From: Rhizobium indicum
GTDB taxonomy: Bacteria > Pseudomonadota > Alphaproteobacteria > Rhizobiales > Rhizobiaceae
Direction of reading: 5' to 3'
Length of the DNA: 64,000 nt
Assembly: GCF_005862305.2 (NCBI RefSeq)
Contig: NZ_CP054022.1
Coordinates: 186,001-250,000, forward strand
Position numbers and translations under genes: made by a program. Shown here piece after piece: positions 52,953 through 61,761 of this stretch. Position 1 is the first letter of the stretch. Every line of letters begins with the position of its first letter. Under the pieces are notes generated by a model, which did no database searches, was not told the origin of the DNA, and was given only the letters and a program-made list of their open reading frames with translations.

Positions 52953-53672
52953 TCAGACGAAGTAATCCGGGAACTCCTTCCTGAGCTCTTCGACTTTTGC
53001 GACGGTCTGGCTGAGATGCTCACGGATCGCGTCGACGGCACCCTGTTCGTCGCGGGCGGCAATTGCGTCGATGATGGCGTGGTGACCCTCGAGGATGCTC
53101 ATGATCTTGCCCTTTTCGGGCAGATGCAGACGACGAATGCGCTCGAGATGGCCGGACCGCTCGCGAACCAGCTGATGCAGGCTGCTGCGCTTGGCGCCTG
53201 CGAACAATGTCTGGTGAAAGAGCTCGTCGAGCTCCTGGAAGATCGCGATCTGATCGGCGTCGTCGGCGACCGCCGACTGCATTTTGATGATCGAGCGGGC
53301 GCGGGTGATGACGCTTGGATCCGGATCCGGATCGGTCGCGAGGCGGCGGCAGACTTCCGATTCCAGCGCGACGCGAAGGAAATGCGCCTCGTAAATTTGC
53401 AGCACGTCGATCCTGGTCACCACAGTGCGGGACTGCGGATAAATGCGAACCAGACCCTCCTGTTTGAGAAGCTGCAATGCGTCACGAATGGGAGTCTGGC
53501 TGACTTCATAAGTCTCGGTGAGCTCGGTGCGCGACAGAGTGGTGTCCGGCGGCAGCTGAATGGTGATGATCCGCTTTCGCAGATCATCATAGACCCGCTG
53601 GACCGTACTGCCGGCGACGACCGGAAAGCCGGGCGCAGTCAGGCCAAATGTGGAGGCGAACTGGGAATTCAT
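52953..53672 (-). CDS. GntR-family (FCD-domain) regulator of the sugar-acid cluster
   Basis: Repressor (239 aa) with an N-terminal winged helix (VYDDLRKRIITIQLPPDTTLSRTELTETYEVSQTPIRDALQLLKQEGLVRI) and an FCD effector domain whose metal-binding His residues are visible in ELDELFHQTLF, EGHHAIIDAI and DAIREHLSQ. I chose ATG 53672 because AAGGA lies 8 bases upstream; ATG 53696 has no site. It faces the transporter operon convergently and is divergent from the dehydratase operon, so it can control both sides. Confidence 0.91.
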   Translation of the reverse strand: MNSQFASTFGLTAPGFPVVAGSTVQRVYDDLRKRIITIQLPPDTTLSRTELTETYEVSQTPIRDALQLLKQEGLVRIYPQSRTVVTRIDVLQIYEAHFLRVALESEVCRRLATDPDPDPSVITRARSIIKMQSAVADDADQIAIFQELDELFHQTLFAGAKRSSLHQLVRERSGHLERIRRLHLPEKGKIMSILEGHHAIIDAIAARDEQGAVDAIREHLSQTVAKVEELRKEFPDYFV

Positions 53673-53713
53673 GTGAGGCGTCCTTTTCGATTCCATTCAT
53701 AGCTTTGCACGAC

Positions 53714-53725
53714 CTAATGCACAAG
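53714..53725. promoter_or_regulatory. Candidate GntR operator in the divergent promoter
   Basis: CTAATGCACAAG; its complement CTTGTGCATTAG shares the RTGCAYTAR core with the sites at 48378 and 60059. A partial second copy (TTGCAC at 53705-53710) and GTGCAAAC further right add TGCA-rich symmetry. Candidate only. Confidence 0.45.
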
Positions 53726-53815
53726 AATGCAAACTTTCCATTGATATATATGTCAAACTAAAATATCAGTTGGTGCAAACGCTGAGATAAGCAAGCGAAA
53801 AGGTGGGAGAAAGCC

Positions 53816-55552
53816 GTGACCGCGAAGAAAACCTACGAGCAATTGCGGTCCGCCCGATGGATGCTGCCGGATGATCAGCGCTCGTTCGGCCACCGGTCGC
53901 GGACCATGCAGATGGGTTACGCGCCGGAGGATTGGCAGGGGAAGCCGATCATTGCCGTGATCAACACCTGGTCCGATGCGCAGCCGTGCCACATGCATTT
54001 CCGTGAACGCGCCGAATGGGTGAAGCGCGGAATTCTTCAGTCGGGCGGGTTCCCCATGGAACTGCCTGCTCTTTCCCTTTCCGAAAACTTCGTCAAGCCG
54101 ACCACGATGCTCTATCGCAATATGCTGGCGATGGAGACCGAGGAACTGCTGCGGAGCCATCCTGTCGATGGCGCCGTTCTGATGGGTGGCTGCGACAAGA
54201 CGACACCGGGCCTGGTCATGGGCGCAGTCAGCATGGGCATTCCCTTCGTCTATCTCCCTGCCGGCCCGATGCTGCGCGGCAACTATGCCGGCAAGACGCT
54301 AGGCTCCGGTACCGACGGCTTCAAATACTGGGACGAGCGGCGTGCCGGCACGATCACCCAGGAGGAGTGGCAGGGCATAGAAGGCGGGATCGCCCGCAGT
54401 TACGGCCATTGCATGACCATGGGCACGGCGTCGACGATGACGGCGATCGCCGAGGCTATGGGGTTGACGCTGCCGGGCGCATCCTCGATCCCCGCGGCCG
54501 ACGCCAACCATCAGCGCATGTCGGCGGCCTGTGGCCGCCGCATCGTCGACATGGTGTGGGAGGATCTGACGCCGGATCAGATCATCACTCCGGCGGCCGT
54601 CGACAACGCGGTCACGGTCGCCATGGCGACCGGCTGCTCCACCAATGCCATCATTCACCTGATTGCCATGGCCCGCCGCGCCGGTGTCCCGTTGGAGCTC
54701 GATGATCTCGATCGCATCGGTCGCACGACGCCGGTTCTCGCCAACATCCGGCCTTCTGGTTCGACCTATCTGATGGAGGATTTCTTTTATGCAGGGGGCC
54801 TGCGCGCCCTGATGAAGCAGCTCGGCGACAAACTGGATCCCACCGCGATTACCGTGACGGGAAAACCCTTGTTGGATGGTCTCGACCAGGTGAAGATCTA
54901 CAATGACGACGTTATCCGGCCATTGTCGAACCCGGTCTATCACGAAGGTTCGCTGGCCGTGCTCAAGGGGAACCTCTGTCCCGATGGCGCGGTTATCAAA
55001 CCAGCGGCCTGCGACCCGAAATTCCATCGCCATTGCGGCCCGGCGCTGGTCGCCGACAGTTATGCGGAGATGAAGAAGATCATCGATGATCCCGACTATC
55101 CATTAACGCCGGACACGGTTCTCGTGCTCCGCAACGCCGGCCCCCAGGGTGGGCCGGGCATGCCGGAATGGGGCATGATCCCGATGCCGAAGGCGCTGTT
55201 GAAGCTCGGCTTGCGCGACATGGTACGCATCTCGGACGCCCGCATGTCCGGAACCAGTTTCGGTGCCTGCGTGCTGCATGTCGCACCGGAATCTTATGTT
55301 GGCGGGCCTCTGGCGCTGCTGAGAACAGGGGACATGGTCGAGCTTGATATTCCGGCACGCAGCCTCAATATGCTGGTTTCCGAAGAAGAGATCACAGCGC
55401 GGCGGGCCGCCTGGGTGGCGCCGACGCGGCATTACGAGCGCGGTTACGGCTTCATGTTCTCCGGCCATATCGAGCAGGCCGACAAAGGCTGCGACTTTGA
55501 TTTCCTGACCACGGAATTCGGTGGCAAGACGCCGGAACCGGCAATCAACTGA
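53816..55552 (+). CDS. IlvD/Edd-family sugar-acid dehydratase (L-arabonate dehydratase-like)
   Basis: Iron-sulfur dehydratase (578 aa) of the IlvD/Edd family, close in size and motifs to rhizobial L-arabonate dehydratase. Cluster cysteines are visible in INTWSDAQPCHMHFRERA, LMGGCDKTTPGLVMGAVS and YGHCMTMGTASTM. The late RISDARMSGTSFGACVLHVAPE carries the family's catalytic Ser. It removes water from an aldonate to give a 2-keto-3-deoxy acid. The start is GTG 53816 with GGGAG 6 bases upstream. First gene of the plus-strand catabolic run. Confidence 0.9.
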   Translation: MTAKKTYEQLRSARWMLPDDQRSFGHRSRTMQMGYAPEDWQGKPIIAVINTWSDAQPCHMHFRERAEWVKRGILQSGGFPMELPALSLSENFVKPTTMLYRNMLAMETEELLRSHPVDGAVLMGGCDKTTPGLVMGAVSMGIPFVYLPAGPMLRGNYAGKTLGSGTDGFKYWDERRAGTITQEEWQGIEGGIARSYGHCMTMGTASTMTAIAEAMGLTLPGASSIPAADANHQRMSAACGRRIVDMVWEDLTPDQIITPAAVDNAVTVAMATGCSTNAIIHLIAMARRAGVPLELDDLDRIGRTTPVLANIRPSGSTYLMEDFFYAGGLRALMKQLGDKLDPTAITVTGKPLLDGLDQVKIYNDDVIRPLSNPVYHEGSLAVLKGNLCPDGAVIKPAACDPKFHRHCGPALVADSYAEMKKIIDDPDYPLTPDTVLVLRNAGPQGGPGMPEWGMIPMPKALLKLGLRDMVRISDARMSGTSFGACVLHVAPESYVGGPLALLRTGDMVELDIPARSLNMLVSEEEITARRAAWVAPTRHYERGYGFMFSGHIEQADKGCDFDFLTTEFGGKTPEPAIN

Positions 55553-55561
55553 GGCACCACG

Positions 55562-56752
55562 ATGTTTGATCCCGATCGACGTACGATTCCCGCACAGCCT
55601 CCGAAGGCTGGCTTCGCTGCCGGTCCGTCCAAGCTGGACGCTATCCGATCGGTCACCCTGTCGCTCGTTTACCTGCCTTTGGCGCGGCCGATCAGCGATG
55701 CCAAGGTGTTGACGGGCCGGCAGAAGCCGCTGACGCAGGTGGCCTTTCTGTTTTGCGAGATCGTCTCCGAGGCTGGCCATAATGGGCTCGGTTTCAGTTA
55801 CTCGAAGCGGGCAGGCGGACCTGCCCTTTATGCACATGCCTGCGAGCTTGCCGACAACCTGATTGGCGAAGATCCCAACGATACCGCGCGCATTTGGGAC
55901 AAGCTCTGCTGGGCCGGGGCCTCGGTCGGCCGCTCCGGCATTGCAACCCAGGCAATCGCCGCCATCGACATCTGCCTCTGGGACCTGAAGGCGAAACGCG
56001 CCGGCCTGCCGCTCGCAAAACTGCTTGGCGCCCATCGCGACAGTGTCGCCTGCTACAACACCTCCGGCGGCTTCCTGTCATCGACTGTCGAGGAAATCCG
56101 CGATGCCATCGATCACTCGATCGCCTCCGGTATCGGCGGCATCAAGATCAAGGTCGGGCAGCCGGACCCGATGATCGACCTTCGCCGGCTCGATGCGGTG
56201 ACCAGCCATATCGATGGCCGTGTCCCGCTGATGGTCGATGCAAACCAGCAATGGGACCGCACCACGGCCTTGCGTTTCGGCCGGCTGGTCGAACCGCTCA
56301 ACCTCGAATGGATCGAAGAGCCGCTCGATGCCTATGACGCCGAGGGCCATGCGGCGCTGGCGCGCGAACTTGCCACGCCGATCGCCACCGGCGAAATGCT
56401 GGCAAGCGCCGACGAGCACATGGCGCTGATCCGGGCCGATGCGGTCGACTTCATTCAGCCGGATGCGCCGCGTGTCGGCGGCATCACACCCTTTTTGCGC
56501 ATCTGCACACACGCCGAGGCGAAACGCATGCGCCTGGCGCCGCATTTCGCCATGGAAATCCATCTGCACCTGGCGGCTGCCTATGCGCATGAGCCGTGGG
56601 TAGAGCATTTCGATTGGCTGGCGCCGCTGTTCAACGAACAACTCGAAATCAAGGACGGCCGGATGATCGTGCCGGCTCGTCCGGGGCTTGGTTGCAGCCT
56701 GGCGGGCAAAGCCCGCGACTGGACCGTGGAAACCCGCAGTTTCGGCGTCTGA
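55562..56752 (+). CDS. Enolase-superfamily acid-sugar dehydratase (talarate/galactarate type)
   Basis: Mandelate racemase/muconate lactonising enzyme family protein (396 aa). Motifs: GGIKIKVGQPD (base Lys pair), PLMVDANQQWD (metal Asp), LEWIEEPLD (metal Glu), ATGEMLAS (metal Glu) and LAPHFAMEIHLHLAAA with the catalytic His. The pattern best fits L-talarate/galactarate dehydratases, which give 5-keto-4-deoxyglucarate, the substrate of the KdgD-like enzyme encoded 3.5 kb downstream. It starts 9 bases after the IlvD-type gene. The exact diastereomer cannot be read from sequence. Confidence 0.85.
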   Translation: MFDPDRRTIPAQPPKAGFAAGPSKLDAIRSVTLSLVYLPLARPISDAKVLTGRQKPLTQVAFLFCEIVSEAGHNGLGFSYSKRAGGPALYAHACELADNLIGEDPNDTARIWDKLCWAGASVGRSGIATQAIAAIDICLWDLKAKRAGLPLAKLLGAHRDSVACYNTSGGFLSSTVEEIRDAIDHSIASGIGGIKIKVGQPDPMIDLRRLDAVTSHIDGRVPLMVDANQQWDRTTALRFGRLVEPLNLEWIEEPLDAYDAEGHAALARELATPIATGEMLASADEHMALIRADAVDFIQPDAPRVGGITPFLRICTHAEAKRMRLAPHFAMEIHLHLAAAYAHEPWVEHFDWLAPLFNEQLEIKDGRMIVPARPGLGCSLAGKARDWTVETRSFGV

Positions 56753-56772
56753 ATGAGAACGAGGAGAGAAAC

Positions 56773-57483
56773 ATGAACCCCGCAACCCGTGAAAAGCTGA
56801 TGGGTGTCTCCGTCGCGACGCTCTGTTCAGCGCTGTTCAAGCGTGGCCTGAGAAACCAGACGGTCCAGGATGTTCGGCCGGTGCAGCCGAAGGGCCGCAA
56901 TATGGTCGGACCGGCCTTTACGCTGCGCTACATGCCGGCGCGCGAGGACCGCAATGCAATGAACGTCTTTCGGAACCCGAAACATCCGCAACGGCTTGCT
57001 ATCGAGACGTGCCCGGAAGGCTCTGTTATGGTGATGGACAGCCGCAAGGATCCGCGTGCAGCCTCTGCCGGCGACATCCTGATTACCCGCCTGATGATGC
57101 GCGGCGGCGCCGGCGTCGTCACCGATGGCGGCTTCCGGGACGCCATGACGATCGGCGGCCTCGATATCCCCGCCTATCACCATCGTCCCTCCAGCCCGAC
57201 GAACCTGACGCTGCATGAGGCAATCGACATCAATGTGCCGATAGGCTGTGGCGATGTGGCGGTCTTCCCGGGCGACATCATGGTTGGCGACGATGACAGC
57301 GTGATCGTCATCCCTGCGGAGATTGCCGACGAGATCGCCGATGAAGCGGTGGAGATGACCGCTTACGAGGATTTCGTGACGGAACGCGTCAAGCAAGGTC
57401 ACACGATCATTGGCCTCTACCCGGCCACCGACGAAAGCAATCTGACGCTTTTTGCCGAATGGCGGAAGGTGAATGGCCGCTAA
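56773..57483 (+). CDS. RraA-like aldolase/decarboxylase
   Basis: Protein of 236 aa with the RraA/HMG-aldolase fold: VSVATLCSALFKRGLRNQTVQDVRP, VGPAFTLRYMPAREDRN, GDILITRLMMRGGAGVVTDGGFRDAMTI (the GxxxRD metal/substrate site), IDINVPIGCGDVAVFPGDIMVGDDDSVIVIPAEIADEIAD. Family members cleave 4-hydroxy-2-oxo acids to pyruvate or decarboxylate oxaloacetate; this one may split an intermediate of the same pathway. ATG 56773 has GAGGAGAG 4 bases upstream; the longer frame is a shadow. It is a distant relative of the broken ligK-type gene at 6972. Confidence 0.85.
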   Translation: MNPATREKLMGVSVATLCSALFKRGLRNQTVQDVRPVQPKGRNMVGPAFTLRYMPAREDRNAMNVFRNPKHPQRLAIETCPEGSVMVMDSRKDPRAASAGDILITRLMMRGGAGVVTDGGFRDAMTIGGLDIPAYHHRPSSPTNLTLHEAIDINVPIGCGDVAVFPGDIMVGDDDSVIVIPAEIADEIADEAVEMTAYEDFVTERVKQGHTIIGLYPATDESNLTLFAEWRKVNGR

Positions 57484-57543
57484 GGCGGCGCATCTTGAAC
57501 AACGGAATCAGGACGGAGCAAGGCTCCGCCGAGGAGAATAACA

Positions 57544-59061
57544 ATGAGCTGGACCCCTTCAGGCAAGCATTTCATCGCCGGCGAATGGATTGCCGGAACG
57601 ACGACATTTCGGTCAGAGCCGGCGCATGGGCAGGCACGTGACTTCGCTGTCGGCACAACGGAACTGGTCGACCGCGCCTGCCGCGCCGCCGAAGCTGCTT
57701 TTGCAGCATTTTCGGCAACGACACGCGAGGAGCGCGCCACTTTCCTCGAGGCAATCGCCGAGGAGATCGACAAGCGCGGCGAGGCCGTCACCCTCATCGG
57801 AACGCAGGAAACCGGGCTTCCGGAGGGCCGGCTCAACGGCGAACGCGCTCGCACCACCGGCCAACTCAAACTGTTTGCCGACCATATCCGCAAGGGCGCG
57901 CATCTCGACGCTCGGATCGATGCGGCCCAACCCGATCGGCAGCCGGCGCCGCGGCCCGAGATCCGTCTGGTGCAGCGGCCGATCGGCCCGGTCGCCGTCT
58001 TCGGCGCTTCGAATTTTCCGCTGGCATTCTCGACGGCCGGCGGCGATACGGCAGCCGCGCTTGCCGCGGGCTGCCCGGTCGTGGTGAAGGGACATTCAGC
58101 CCATCCCGGCACAGGTGAGATCATTGCCGAGGCGATTGCAGCCGCTATCGAGCGCACCGGAATGCCGGCCGGCGTCTTCAGCCTGATCCAGGGTGGCCGT
58201 CGTGATGTCGGAACGGCGCTGGTGACGCATCCGGCCATCAAAGCCGTTGGCTTTACCGGCTCGCTTGCCGGCGGAAGGGCGCTCTTCGACCTTTGCGCCC
58301 AGCGCCCTGAGCCGATCCCCTTTTTCGGGGAACTCGGCAGCGTTAATCCGATGTTCCTGCTGCCGGCCGCCACCGCTGCCCGGGCAGAGGCGATCGGTTC
58401 AGGCTGGGCCGGTTCCCTGACGCTTGGTGCCGGCCAGTTCTGCACCAAACCCGGTATCGCCGTCGTCGTCGACGGGCCGGAGGCAGACAAGTTCACCAGT
58501 GCCGCCAAGGCGGCTCTTGAAAAGGTGGCGCCGCAGACGATGCTGACCAAAGGCATCGCCACGGCCTATCACGAAGGTGTCGAGCGCATGCGGGCAAGCA
58601 ATGCCGTCGCGCCGGTTCTCGCGGCACAGAGCGACGGCCGCGAAGCAACGCCAAACCTGTTCGAGACCAACGGCTCGGCCTGGCTTGCCGATCACTCGCT
58701 CAGCGAAGAAGTATTCGGTCCTCTCGGCCTCGTCGTGCGCGTCGGCTCACCTGAAAAGTTGCTCACCCTTGCCGAAAGCTTTCAGGGACAGCTGACTGCA
58801 ACGATCCATATGGACGACGCCGATCTGGGCCTTGCCCGCGACCTGCTGCCAATCCTCGAACGGAAGGCGGGCAGAGTGCTGGTCAACGGCTTCCCAACCG
58901 GCGTCGAGGTTGTCGATTCCATGGTGCATGGCGGACCCTACCCGGCCTCGACCAACTTCGGCGCGACCAGCGTCGGGACCATGTCGATCCGCAGGTTTTT
59001 GCGCCCCGTTGCCTACCAGAATTTCCCCGCCGACCTGTTGCCGCAAGACCTGCGCAACTGA
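57544..59061 (+). CDS. 2-oxoglutarate semialdehyde (2,5-dioxovalerate) dehydrogenase
   Basis: NAD(P)+-dependent aldehyde dehydrogenase (505 aa) of the alpha-ketoglutaric semialdehyde group. It starts MSWTPSGKHFIAGEWIAG; RPIGPVAVFGASNFPLAFSTAGGDTAAALAAGCPVVVKGH is the signature cofactor region; the general-base Glu is in FFGELGSVNPMF and the catalytic Cys in GAGQFCTKPG. It oxidises the KdgD product to 2-oxoglutarate, the end of the pathway. GGAG precedes the ATG. It lies between the RraA-like and kdgD genes. Confidence 0.9.
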   Translation: MSWTPSGKHFIAGEWIAGTTTFRSEPAHGQARDFAVGTTELVDRACRAAEAAFAAFSATTREERATFLEAIAEEIDKRGEAVTLIGTQETGLPEGRLNGERARTTGQLKLFADHIRKGAHLDARIDAAQPDRQPAPRPEIRLVQRPIGPVAVFGASNFPLAFSTAGGDTAAALAAGCPVVVKGHSAHPGTGEIIAEAIAAAIERTGMPAGVFSLIQGGRRDVGTALVTHPAIKAVGFTGSLAGGRALFDLCAQRPEPIPFFGELGSVNPMFLLPAATAARAEAIGSGWAGSLTLGAGQFCTKPGIAVVVDGPEADKFTSAAKAALEKVAPQTMLTKGIATAYHEGVERMRASNAVAPVLAAQSDGREATPNLFETNGSAWLADHSLSEEVFGPLGLVVRVGSPEKLLTLAESFQGQLTATIHMDDADLGLARDLLPILERKAGRVLVNGFPTGVEVVDSMVHGGPYPASTNFGATSVGTMSIRRFLRPVAYQNFPADLLPQDLRN

Positions 59062-59078
59062 AACCGAGGAGTGCCAAA

Positions 59079-59984
59079 TTGATTGCCCCGACGGAACTTC
59101 GCGAGATCATTCGCAACGGCCTGCTGTCTTTTCCCGTCACTCCTTTCGATGCCGAGGACCGGTTTGCCGCCAAGCCGTTTTCAGCGCATCTGGAATGGCT
59201 GTCATCCTACCCCGTTGCCGGCCTGATCGTTGCCGGCGGCACCGGTGAGCTGTTCTCGCTGACGCCGGGTGAGGTGGTTGAGGTGGTAAAGGCCGCCCGC
59301 GCCGTGTCCGGCGATGCACCTGTTATTGCCGGATGCGGCTACGGCACGCGTATTGCCTGCGACATGGCGCGCGAGATCGAGGCGGCCGGTGGCGACGGCA
59401 TTCTTCTGTTGCCGCATTACCTGACCGAGGCGCCGGCAGATGGCATTGCCGCGCGTGTACGGGCCGTTTGCAAGGCCACCAATATGGGCGTTACCGTTTA
59501 TAATCGTGGCCAGGCGCGGGTTTCGGCCGAGCAGCTTGCTCAGCTTGCCGACGAATGCCCGAATCTGATCGGCTTCAAGGATGGAACCGGTGACATCGAT
59601 ACGGTGCGCCGTGTCACGATCGCGCTCGGCGACCGCCTTTCCTATATCGGCGGCATGCCGACACACGAACTGTTTGCCCAGGCCTATCGCGGAGCCGGCA
59701 TGCCGACCTATTCCTCCGCAGTCTTCAATTTCGTGCCTGAAACGGCATTGAAATTCCACAAGGCATTCCTTGCCGGTGACGACGCAGCCTGTGAACAGAT
59801 GCTGCGCGATTTCTACTATCCCTTTGCCCGTATTCGCGATCGCAAAGCCGGTTATGCGGTATCCGCGGTCAAGGCAGGCGTGCGCTTGCGCGGCTTTGAG
59901 GCGGGACCGGTGCGGGCGCCGCTGACGGATCTCACCGACGAGGAAGTCGAGATGATGCGCGAACTGATTGCCTCGGCCCGGTAA
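59079..59984 (+). CDS. kdgD: 5-dehydro-4-deoxyglucarate dehydratase
   Basis: Class I aldolase-fold dehydratase/decarboxylase (301 aa) converting 5-keto-4-deoxyglucarate to 2-oxoglutarate semialdehyde, CO2 and water. It carries GLLSFPVTPFDAEDRF, AGGTGELFSLTPGE, the Tyr in VTVYNRGQ and the Schiff-base Lys in LIGFKDGTGD. The length is typical of KdgD. The start codon is TTG at 59079, with GAGGAG 7 bases upstream and no closer ATG. It follows its functional partner dehydrogenase by 17 bases. Confidence 0.92.
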   Translation: MIAPTELREIIRNGLLSFPVTPFDAEDRFAAKPFSAHLEWLSSYPVAGLIVAGGTGELFSLTPGEVVEVVKAARAVSGDAPVIAGCGYGTRIACDMAREIEAAGGDGILLLPHYLTEAPADGIAARVRAVCKATNMGVTVYNRGQARVSAEQLAQLADECPNLIGFKDGTGDIDTVRRVTIALGDRLSYIGGMPTHELFAQAYRGAGMPTYSSAVFNFVPETALKFHKAFLAGDDAACEQMLRDFYYPFARIRDRKAGYAVSAVKAGVRLRGFEAGPVRAPLTDLTDEEVEMMRELIASAR

Positions 59985-60058
59985 AAATGAAGGGTTCCAG
60001 ACACGGTTGAGGGCTCCGTGCTTCGGAGCGCCTGAGTTGAAGGCCGTCGTTAACTAGT

Positions 60059-60069
60059 ATATTAGTGCA
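60059..60069. promoter_or_regulatory. Candidate GntR-regulon site before the binding-protein gene
   Basis: ATATTAGTGCA, an exact inverted copy of the word at 48378-48388, followed by CTTGTGC, which is also seen (as GCACAAG) at the GntR promoter. It lies 101 bases upstream of the binding-protein start. A weak hairpin (GCTCCG, loop TGCTT, CGGAGC at 60013-60029) lies between kdgD and this site. Confidence 0.5.
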
Positions 60070-60170
60070 CTTGTGCTTTGTAAAACCATGAGGAGATGGA
60101 TGCCGGAGCACCGGAAACGGGACGCAGATTCACTGTGAGGAGCGCCAAAGGCGCATGGGAGGAGAACGAA

Positions 60171-61691
60171 ATGAAACTGCATTTGTTAGCTGCCTGCTTT
60201 TCAACAACGGTGCTCGCGCTGAGCGGCGGTACGGCGCACGCTCAGGATGCCAAGAGCAACGTCACTGTTGTGCTTGCCGAAACCGTCGATGTCGTCGAAC
60301 CCTGTATGGCAGCGCGCCAGGACGTCGGCCGGGTCATTTCCGAAAACGTCAACGAGATGCTGGTGGAATTCGACTACGTCAATGGCGGCCTCAAGCCCCG
60401 CCTGGCGACGGAATGGTCGAAGATCGATGACGACACCTGGGAGTTTAAGCTGCGTCCGAATGTCAAATGGCACGATGGCAAGCCGTTCACCGCCAAGGAT
60501 GTCCAATTCACCATCGAGCGCAACAAGAATAAGAAGCTCAGCTGTGAGACCGGCGGCAAATATTTCGGCGGCACGGAGTTCAGCTTCGAAACGCCCGATG
60601 CCAACACGATCCGGATTACGACAAAACCGGCGCAGCCGATTCTTCCGCTTCTGATGACGGTGATGGCTGTGGAATCGGCCGAGGCGACACCAGCCGACGA
60701 ATTCACCCGCAAGCCGATTGGCACCGGCCCTTATACGTTCGACAAATGGGAAATCGGCCAGTCAATCGTGCTGAAACGCAATCCGGAATATTGGGGGGAG
60801 AAACCCCAGGTGGAACAGGCGACCTATCTGTTCCGCTCCGACAGCGCCGTTGCTGCCGCCATGGTCGATGCCGGCGAAGCCGATATTGTTCCGGCGGTAT
60901 CCGTACAGGATGCCACCAACAAGGAAACCGATTTCGCCTACCCGAATTCGGAGACGACATCGCTGCGCATCGATACGCGCGCAGCACCCCTTAACGACCG
61001 GCGCATCCGCGAAGCGATGAACCTCGCTATCGACCGTCAGGCGATGCTCGGAACGTTGTTCCCCGAACAGGCGAAGATCGCGACACAGCTCGTCGTGCCG
61101 ACCACGATCGGCTACAATGCCGATATCCCCGCTTGGCCCTATGATCCCGAAAAAGCAAAGGAACTGGTCGCAGCAGCGAAAGCGGACGGCGTCCCGGTCG
61201 ATCGTGAGATCCGCATCATCGGTCGCAATGGGCAATATCCCAATGCCACCGAAGCGATGGAAGCGATGATGGCGATGCTTCAGGAAGTCGGCTTGAACGT
61301 AAAGCTCGACATGTATGACGTGTCCGTGTGGAACGGCTACTTCGTTGCACCCTTTGTCGCCGATTCTGGTCCGACGCTGACCCAATCGCAGCACGACAAC
61401 GCGACCGGCGACCCCGTCTTCACCGCATTCGTGAAATACGCGACCGACGGTTCCCACTCCATGGTTCGCGATCCCGCCGTCGACGCGCTGATCGCCAAGG
61501 CGACGTCTGCCACCGGCGACGAGCGCACAAAACTCTGGAAGGAGCTTTTCGCCAAGGTGAACACCGAAATCATCGCCGACATCCCGATGTTTCACATGGT
61601 CGGTTTCACCCGCGTCTCGCCGCGTCTCGACTTCAAGCCGACGATCGCGACGAATTCCGAACTGCAGCTGTCGCAGATCCGCTTCAAGTAA
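60171..61691 (+). CDS. Peptide-type ABC transporter substrate-binding protein (family 5)
   Basis: Periplasmic binding protein (506 aa) of the DppA/OppA family. It has a signal peptide MKLHLLAACFSTTVLALSGGTAHAQ, then TVVLAETVDVVEPCMAARQDVGRVISENVNEMLVEFD, LATEWSKIDDDTWEFKLRPNVKWHDGKPFTAKDVQFTIER (the family signature), KPIGTGPYTFDKWEIGQSIVLKRNPEYWG and NDRRIREAMNLAIDRQAM. ATG 60171 has GGGAGGAG 7 bases upstream. It is separated by 8 kb of catabolic genes from its presumed permeases and ATPase, the only peptide-type set in the window. Confidence 0.93.
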   Translation: MKLHLLAACFSTTVLALSGGTAHAQDAKSNVTVVLAETVDVVEPCMAARQDVGRVISENVNEMLVEFDYVNGGLKPRLATEWSKIDDDTWEFKLRPNVKWHDGKPFTAKDVQFTIERNKNKKLSCETGGKYFGGTEFSFETPDANTIRITTKPAQPILPLLMTVMAVESAEATPADEFTRKPIGTGPYTFDKWEIGQSIVLKRNPEYWGEKPQVEQATYLFRSDSAVAAAMVDAGEADIVPAVSVQDATNKETDFAYPNSETTSLRIDTRAAPLNDRRIREAMNLAIDRQAMLGTLFPEQAKIATQLVVPTTIGYNADIPAWPYDPEKAKELVAAAKADGVPVDREIRIIGRNGQYPNATEAMEAMMAMLQEVGLNVKLDMYDVSVWNGYFVAPFVADSGPTLTQSQHDNATGDPVFTAFVKYATDGSHSMVRDPAVDALIAKATSATGDERTKLWKELFAKVNTEIIADIPMFHMVGFTRVSPRLDFKPTIATNSELQLSQIRFK

Positions 61692-61711
61692 GCCGGTATG
61701 CTGCACTTAAC

Positions 61712-61739
61712 CACGGGCCGCCGCGAACAGCGGCCCGTG
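61712..61739 (+). repeat. Hairpin after the binding-protein gene
   Basis: CACGGGCCGC and GCGGCCCGTG form a perfect 10-pair stem with the 8-base loop CGCGAACA, 20 bases after the binding-protein stop. It is followed by only CTTTCC, so it is more likely an mRNA stabiliser or attenuator than a strong terminator. Confidence 0.6.
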
Positions 61740-61761
61740 CTTTCCATGACGTGAGGGAGAA

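Noticed and set aside
60013..60029. Hairpin GCTCCG-TGCTT-CGGAGC after kdgD as a terminator
   Set aside because: Only six pairs and no following U-run; not enough to call.
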